A stretch of DNA of 44,835 nt from Azohydromonas lata NBRC 102462 (GTDB lineage Bacteria > Pseudomonadota > Gammaproteobacteria > Burkholderiales > Burkholderiaceae_C), in NCBI RefSeq assembly GCF_001571085.1, contig NZ_BCTC01000054.1, positions 1 to 44,835 of the forward strand, given 5' to 3'. Both the position numbers and the translations under genes were made by a program. The notes beneath the pieces are model-generated. The model worked only from the letters and a program-made list of their open reading frames with translations, did no database searches and had not been told where the DNA came from. Of this stretch, positions 38,990 to 44,835 are shown in pieces. Every line of letters starts with the position of its first letter. The first letter of the stretch is position 1.

Positions 38990-39932
38990 AGCGGGCTCAT
39001 CAGAGCGACCGGCGATTTTCCTGCAGCCCTGCGCCATATTGCGGTGCAGCATTTTTCCGCGGCTGGCGGCCCGGCCTTCTCCAGGCAAGCACCTCTGCAA
39101 GACTTATACAAGCCTTAAATCCGTCCTCCGGGCTTCGAAAAGTGCTGGGTTTTCCCCGGGTGGTCTTCCGGTGCTGACTGTGCGCCGCCAAAGAGCCGGC
39201 AAAAAATCCTGAAGCCGGTCCGGCATTCGGGCGCCAACAGGCCTTGACGGTGGGGCAGGCACAATTTCGCAATTCCATATGGGTCGGCTTGTAGCCGCGG
39301 TGCGGCACGGTGGTCCGGATCGGTCTTTCAACGTGTCAACCGCGGGATGCCGGCCAGATGCAAGCATTTGCAGCCCAACCTGCCCATATCAGAGGGGAAG
39401 GCTTTTTCCGTGGCCTGCGCATCAGCGAATCGTTACGGAAATCACGGCTGCAACCGGTTCGGCAAGCCGGCTACAGGCGGTTCATCGTGTGACTGGCTTC
39501 ATCACTGTGTAACGGCATACCGGAACTCTTCGGCATAAGCCGGATTTGCGGCCAGGAATTGCGAATGCCGCAGCCTTGAATCACCCCGCTGTCCTGCCAT
39601 GGGCCGGCTGTTGCCGGCGGCAACAAAATCGCATTTGGTATCAAGGTCCCTGGGGGATGGGTCCCACCCGGGTTTGAGCCTGTCACCTGCATGGCGGGTA
39701 ATTCTCCGCCTGATGCCTTGCGAGGCTGCCGCACGGGGTCGGTCCACGGTCTCGTCATCTCCAGCCGCAAATAGATGGTGACGAAAGTCCGGCCTCACTC
39801 GAATACCCGGCCGTGCGGCCTTCGCCAAACCGACAAGGCCAGTGCCGCCGATTCGCCGCGCGCCGAGCGGCAAAAAGGATGTGTCGGGCACGCCGGTGTG
39901 CAGGGCTTGATTCCGTCGTCGTGCCCGCTATG
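38990..39932. other. Gene-poor stretch downstream of the Rmf-like gene
   Basis: Almost 1 kb without a gene I can support. The open frames are short, lie on both strands and show neither ribosome-binding sites nor recognisable motifs. GCCGGC and GGATTT-like words recur as in the stretch before 38,750. A LexA-type palindrome closes the region at 39933. Confidence 0.45.
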
Positions 39933-39948
39933 CTGTATGTATATACAG
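39933..39948 (+). promoter_or_regulatory. LexA (SOS) box
   Basis: CTGT-ATGTATAT-ACAG matches the gammaproteobacterial/betaproteobacterial LexA consensus CTGT-N8-ACAG with the alternating TA centre. It lies 75 nt upstream of the VOC-protein gene with no gene on the other side, so it may place that gene under SOS control or be left from a lost SOS gene. Confidence 0.65.
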
Positions 39949-40022
39949 TGTTCCAGCCGTGGCACTGGTGCGGCCCGCGGTTGGGCGCTTGGTTTTCAAG
40001 GCCCGCCGAAAGGATGCAAGCC

Positions 40023-40502
40023 ATGGCTGACCCGGTGCGAAAGATTCCCGAGGGCTACCTGTCCGTGACGCCTTATCTGACGGTCAAGGGCGCGGCGCAG
40101 GCCATCGAGTTCTACAAAAAGGCTTTTGGCGCTCAGGAAGTGATGCGGCTGCAGGCGCCTGACGGCTCGGTGATGCATGCGGAGATCCGCGTGGGGCAGG
40201 GCGTGCTCATGCTGCATGACGAGGCGCCGCAGTGGCAGGCCTACAGCCCGTCCACGTTGGGCGGCTCGCCTTGCAGCCTGATGTTCTACGTGGAGGACGT
40301 GGACGGCGTCGTCCAGCGTGCCGTGGCCGCTGGCGCCACGCTCACCATGGCCGTGGCCGACCAGTTCTACGGCGACCGCTGCGGCGCGCTGAAAGACCCG
40401 TTCGGCCACAAGTGGCACATTGCCACCCACGTTGAGGACGTGCCGGAAGACGAGATCCGCCGCCGTGCCGCCCGCATGTTCGAAAGCGCCGAGCGGTCCT
40501 GA
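40023..40502 (+). CDS. VOC/PhnB-type glyoxalase-fold protein
   Basis: This encodes 159 residues. It follows the PhnB-like VOC layout: VTPYLTVKGAAQAIEFYKKAFGA at the start, MHAEIRVGQGVLMLHDE, LMFYVEDVDGVVQRAVAAGA, then FYGDRCGALKDPFGHKWHIATH. The two beta-alpha-beta-beta-beta modules form a cup for a metal and small substrate. The specific reaction is unknown for most members. AAAGG lies 9 nt before ATG 40023; the in-frame ATG at 40014 is less likely. A LexA box lies upstream. Confidence 0.92.
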   Translation: MADPVRKIPEGYLSVTPYLTVKGAAQAIEFYKKAFGAQEVMRLQAPDGSVMHAEIRVGQGVLMLHDEAPQWQAYSPSTLGGSPCSLMFYVEDVDGVVQRAVAAGATLTMAVADQFYGDRCGALKDPFGHKWHIATHVEDVPEDEIRRRAARMFESAERS

Positions 40503-40629
40503 TCGGCCGCGCCTGACCTCACCGCTGGATACACATGGGCTGCCGCCTTGAACCATGCGGCGTGCCTCGCCGGTACAAGGTGGCGGCTTTGGGCGGCGCG
40601 CCGCCGTTTCACCCCGGGAGCGGTTTGAC

Positions 40630-41103
40630 ATGCATCTCCAAGGTTCCTGCCATTGCGGCGCCGTGCGTTTCTCGGTCGAGTCGCACGAGCCCGTACCGTT
40701 CATGCGCTGCTATTGCTCCATCTGCCGCAAGACGGCGGGCACGGGCGGCTTTGCCATCAACCTGGGCGCGGACAAGGCCACGCTGCAGGTGCAGGGGCGC
40801 GAGCACCTGAGCGTCTACCGCGCCCGCATGGAGGACGGCAGCCGCAGCAGCGGCGAGCGCCACTTCTGCAAGCACTGCGGCACGGCGCTGTGGCTGTGGG
40901 ACCCGACCTGGCCGGATCTGGTGCACCCGCACGCCGGGGCCGTGGACACGCCGCTGCCCGTGCCGCCGTCGTCCACGCACATGATGCTGGGCTCCAAGCC
41001 GGCCTGGGTGGAGGCCAGCGTGCAGCCGCAGGACGCGCGCTTCGACGAGTACCCCGACGAGTCGCTGGCCGAGTGGCACCAGCGCCACGGGCTGCGGCGC
41101 TGA
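40630..41103 (+). CDS. GFA family zinc protein (glutathione-dependent formaldehyde-activating enzyme-like)
   Basis: This encodes 157 residues. Zinc-binding Cys sets are complete: GSCHCGAVRF near the N-terminus, RCYCSICRKT at about residue 26, and HFCKHCGTALW at about 77. GFA-fold proteins bind glutathione or related thiols, but few have been shown to act on formaldehyde. GGGAG precedes the ATG. It follows the VOC gene by 127 nt and may share its transcript, both being small detoxification-type folds. Confidence 0.92.
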   Translation: MHLQGSCHCGAVRFSVESHEPVPFMRCYCSICRKTAGTGGFAINLGADKATLQVQGREHLSVYRARMEDGSRSSGERHFCKHCGTALWLWDPTWPDLVHPHAGAVDTPLPVPPSSTHMMLGSKPAWVEASVQPQDARFDEYPDESLAEWHQRHGLRR

Positions 41104-41205
41104 GGCGGGCGCGGCGCCGACAATCGGCGTGCGCCGCCGGCACATCCCGTGCCGCCGGCGCATTCATCCGGGTACCGCCGCAAGGCATCCCGCAAGAGGT
41201 CATTG

Positions 41206-42117
41206 ATGCAACAACTCAGCCCCGAAGGCCGCCAGGCCCTAGACGACATCGCCCGCCGCCACGGCTTCAGCAGCGAGGCCGTGACGTCCATGCTGTGGTC
41301 CGTGGTGCAGGGCAACGGCTCCATGGCGCAGTTCGGCCACCCGGAGTTCGGCGGCGCCGGGCAGTGGATGCGCGGCGGCATGACCATGGTCTCCGACATG
41401 TTCAACAACGCGCTCAAGGCGCGGGTGGATGGCCTGTGCAACGAGCTCTCGGCGCTGGTGGCCAATCAACCCGGGCTGGTGCAAAGCGGCAGTTTTCAAA
41501 CGCAAAGCCAGGGGTCCGGCTACGGCGGGCAGGGCGGGCAGCAGCAGTCGTCGTGGAGCGGCGGGGCGCAGCCGTCGCCCGGCGGCTTTTCCGCGTCCGG
41601 CGGCGCCAGCCTGTTCGTCCCGGCGCCGGGCGGCGGCGACTGGTGGGGGCCCAGCCTGCGCTGGCCCGACGCCACGGGCGCCCAAAACGGCGTGCGCTAC
41701 GCCTACTTTTCGCAGGCGCGGCGGCTGGCCATCGAGGTCAATGGCCGCGTGACCATTTACGACACGCTGGACCACCACATTGGCGGCTTTTCTCAGCAGC
41801 AGTCCGGCAGCGGCTCGCTGAGCTTCAACAGCCAGTACGGCCTGGTGGACGTGGTCAGCCTGCCCGTGGTGTCGGTGGACGGGCAGGCGCCGGCCGCACC
41901 GGCGCCGGTTCAGGCCGCGCCCGCGGCCTGGGGGGCGCAACCGCCTTCGCCGGCGCCGGTGCAGTCACCGCTACCGTCCAACAGTGCCGCGGGCGGGCTG
42001 CCGCAGGGGCTGGACGTGTTCGCCGCCATAGACAAGCTGGCCGAGCTGCACGCCCGCGGCGTGCTCACCGCCGAGGAGTTCTCGGCCAAGAAGGCGGAGC
42101 TGCTGAGCCGGCTGTAA
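41206..42117 (+). CDS. SHOCT-domain protein of unknown function
   Basis: This encodes 303 residues. The N-terminal ~90 residues are helical (LSPEGRQALDDIARRHGFS), a Gln/Gly/Ser linker follows (~95-140), a beta domain (~145-225) contains DWWGPSLRWPD and RLAIEVNGRVTIYDTLDH, then a Pro/Ala linker and a C-terminal SHOCT helix pair (IDKLAELHARGVLTAEEF, last ~35 residues). SHOCT domains are thought to mediate oligomerisation. AGAGGT lies before the ATG. No partner is evident and no pathway can be assigned. Confidence 0.88.
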   Translation: MQQLSPEGRQALDDIARRHGFSSEAVTSMLWSVVQGNGSMAQFGHPEFGGAGQWMRGGMTMVSDMFNNALKARVDGLCNELSALVANQPGLVQSGSFQTQSQGSGYGGQGGQQQSSWSGGAQPSPGGFSASGGASLFVPAPGGGDWWGPSLRWPDATGAQNGVRYAYFSQARRLAIEVNGRVTIYDTLDHHIGGFSQQQSGSGSLSFNSQYGLVDVVSLPVVSVDGQAPAAPAPVQAAPAAWGAQPPSPAPVQSPLPSNSAAGGLPQGLDVFAAIDKLAELHARGVLTAEEFSAKKAELLSRL

Positions 42118-42215
42118 GCGGCTGCCCCTGTGGTGGGCCGGGTAGACCGGGTGGGCGCGGCGCAGGGCGCCCTGTGCCTTCCCGGGTGCGGAACGCCTCT
42201 TGCCCCGGGTGGTCG

Positions 42216-44060
<1,845 letters not shown>

Positions 44061-44088
44061 CACGCCCGGCGGCGCCGCGCCGTCCGCT

Positions 44089-44355
44089 TCAGGACTCGGC
44101 TGTCTGGCCCTGCGGCTGCACGGCCACGCCCAAGCCGTAGAGCGCCAGCAGGCCGATGACGTGGCCAACGGCCACGCCCGGCTCGCCGGCTTCGATGCGG
44201 CCGATGGTCTGCACGTGCACACCCAGCCGCGCCGCGGCGGCGGACTGGCCTTCGCCCGCGGCGGTGCGCGCCGTGCGGGCGGCGGCGCCCAACTCGCGTA
44301 TGGCCTGCAGGGCCTGCGGGGAGATGTCGGTGGAGGTTCGCTTGCCTTGTGCCAT
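44089..44355 (-). CDS. Small helix-turn-helix (XRE-type) regulator
   Basis: This encodes 88 residues from ATG 44355 (a longer frame to 44391 is less likely). An XRE-like HTH is visible: ELGAAARTARTAAGEGQSAAAARLGVHVQTIGRIEAGEPG, with the recognition helix around VHVQTIGRIE. The C-terminus ends in VAVQPQGQTAES, which resembles HipB-like antitoxins, but no hipA toxin gene follows; the next gene is the convergent GH15 gene. No target is known. Confidence 0.8.
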   Translation of the reverse strand: MAQGKRTSTDISPQALQAIRELGAAARTARTAAGEGQSAAAARLGVHVQTIGRIEAGEPGVAVGHVIGLLALYGLGVAVQPQGQTAES

Positions 44356-44424
44356 GGGCGGGATTGTCGCCGTGCCGTGGGCGGGCTCCACGCCGGGCGG
44401 CCGCAGGGGGACGGGGCTGCGGCT

Positions 44425-44835
44425 TCAGCGGACGACCGCCAGCTCCATGCGCTCGCTGCCGTTGCGGTAGGTGTAGAGCGTGAGCGCGCCGTTCTTGATG
44501 TCGCCCCTGGCATCGAAGGCCACCGTGCCCGTGACGCCCTTGTAGGCATTGCCGGCCAGCACGGGCAGGTATTTCGCCGGTTCGGCCGAGCCGGCCTTGG
44601 CCATGGCGTCCGCCATGGCGAGGGTGGCGTCGTAGGTGTAGGGCGAATAGATCTGCACCTCGGTACCGAAGCGCTTCTTGTAGTCGGCCTTGAACTTGTC
44701 CAGCGCGGCGCGCTGCGAGGCGTCCACGCCGCCGGCGATGGCGCACACCACCGCGTCGTCGGCCAGCGATCCGGCGGCCAGCTTGGGCAGCTCGGCGGTG
44801 CACACGCCGTCGCCGCCCATGAGCCGCGTCTTGAT
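44425..44835 (-). CDS. Branched-chain amino acid ABC transporter substrate-binding protein (partial)
   Basis: The last 136 residues of a LivJ-type periplasmic binding protein; the N-terminal part lies beyond the window. The segment GGDGVCTAELPKLAAGSLAD, then VVCAIAGGV, FKADYKKRFGTEVQIYSPYTYDA and the closing GVTGTVAFDARGDIKNGALTLY is typical of the Peripla_BP_6 family, which captures Leu, Ile, Val or related ligands for a LivHMGF transporter. It is well conserved and shows no sign of decay. Confidence 0.92.
   Translation of the reverse strand: MKTRLMGGDGVCTAELPKLAAGSLADDAVVCAIAGGVDASQRAALDKFKADYKKRFGTEVQIYSPYTYDATLAMADAMAKAGSAEPAKYLPVLAGNAYKGVTGTVAFDARGDIKNGALTLYTYRNGSERMELAVVR

Noticed and set aside
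40653-42215. Upstream extension of the GH15 frame
   Set aside because: It runs out of phase through the GFA and SHOCT genes; GH15 similarity begins only at about 42,216.

Overview
The window looks like a piece of a betaproteobacterial chromosome, most likely Comamonadaceae (Acidovorax/Diaphorobacter type). Evidence is the high GC content, an H-NS-type protein ending in the family's DNA-binding motif, a RecC of this lineage's style, and PEP-CTERM, GH15 and Liv-type genes. About three quarters of it (1 to ~33,070) is the right-hand part of a lambdoid siphoprophage with an HK97-type head. The integrase, repressor and replication genes are not here and should lie left of base 1.

Region 1 (1-1380), control region. 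A leftward operon runs from a near-consensus sigma70 promoter whose spacer is a perfect inverted repeat. It encodes a 104-aa protein of unknown function and a 240-aa protein with a helix-turn-helix-like C-terminus. It then runs into a cas-less mini-array of type I-F-like CRISPR repeats with very short spacers (19 and 18 nt). This resembles an acr/aca-type anti-CRISPR operon carrying RNA decoys and is the most interesting part of the window. A divergent rightward promoter, a short leader and a strong terminator resemble the lambda pR'-tR' late-gene control point.

Region 2 (1389-29156), late structural genes. These are a tRNA-Gly, an HNH nuclease, terminase, portal, protease, capsid, head-tail joining proteins, tail terminator, tail tube, a G/GT tail chaperone pair with a -1 frameshift site, a tape measure, one distal tail gene and an S74-processed fibre. 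Two cassettes of adhesin-like genes, including a beta-helix protein, an Ala/Val repeat protein and an 818-aa glycosidase-like/Ig protein, are inserted inside the head-connector cluster. Many intrinsic terminators lie between late genes, as expected of an antiterminated operon.

Region 3 (29209-33118), lysis genes, cargo and prophage end. A lambda R-like endolysin is fused in frame to a two-helix membrane module that has its own internal ribosome-binding site. It is followed by a DUF6527 protein, a truncated HNH gene and a PEP-CTERM protein gene that is probably cargo. The prophage seems to end at about 33,074 inside the host recB gene. Only the first 15 or so codons of recB remain, translationally coupled to recC, with an IHF-like site and AT-rich DNA just on the phage side.

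Region 4 (33,111-44,835), host chromosome. It holds recC, an H-NS-family gene, a gene-poor stretch of about 2.6 kb containing a ribosome-modulation-factor-like gene and a LexA-type box, then VOC, GFA, SHOCT-domain and GH15 genes, a small HTH regulator, and the C-terminal part of a branched-chain amino-acid binding protein that runs off the window.
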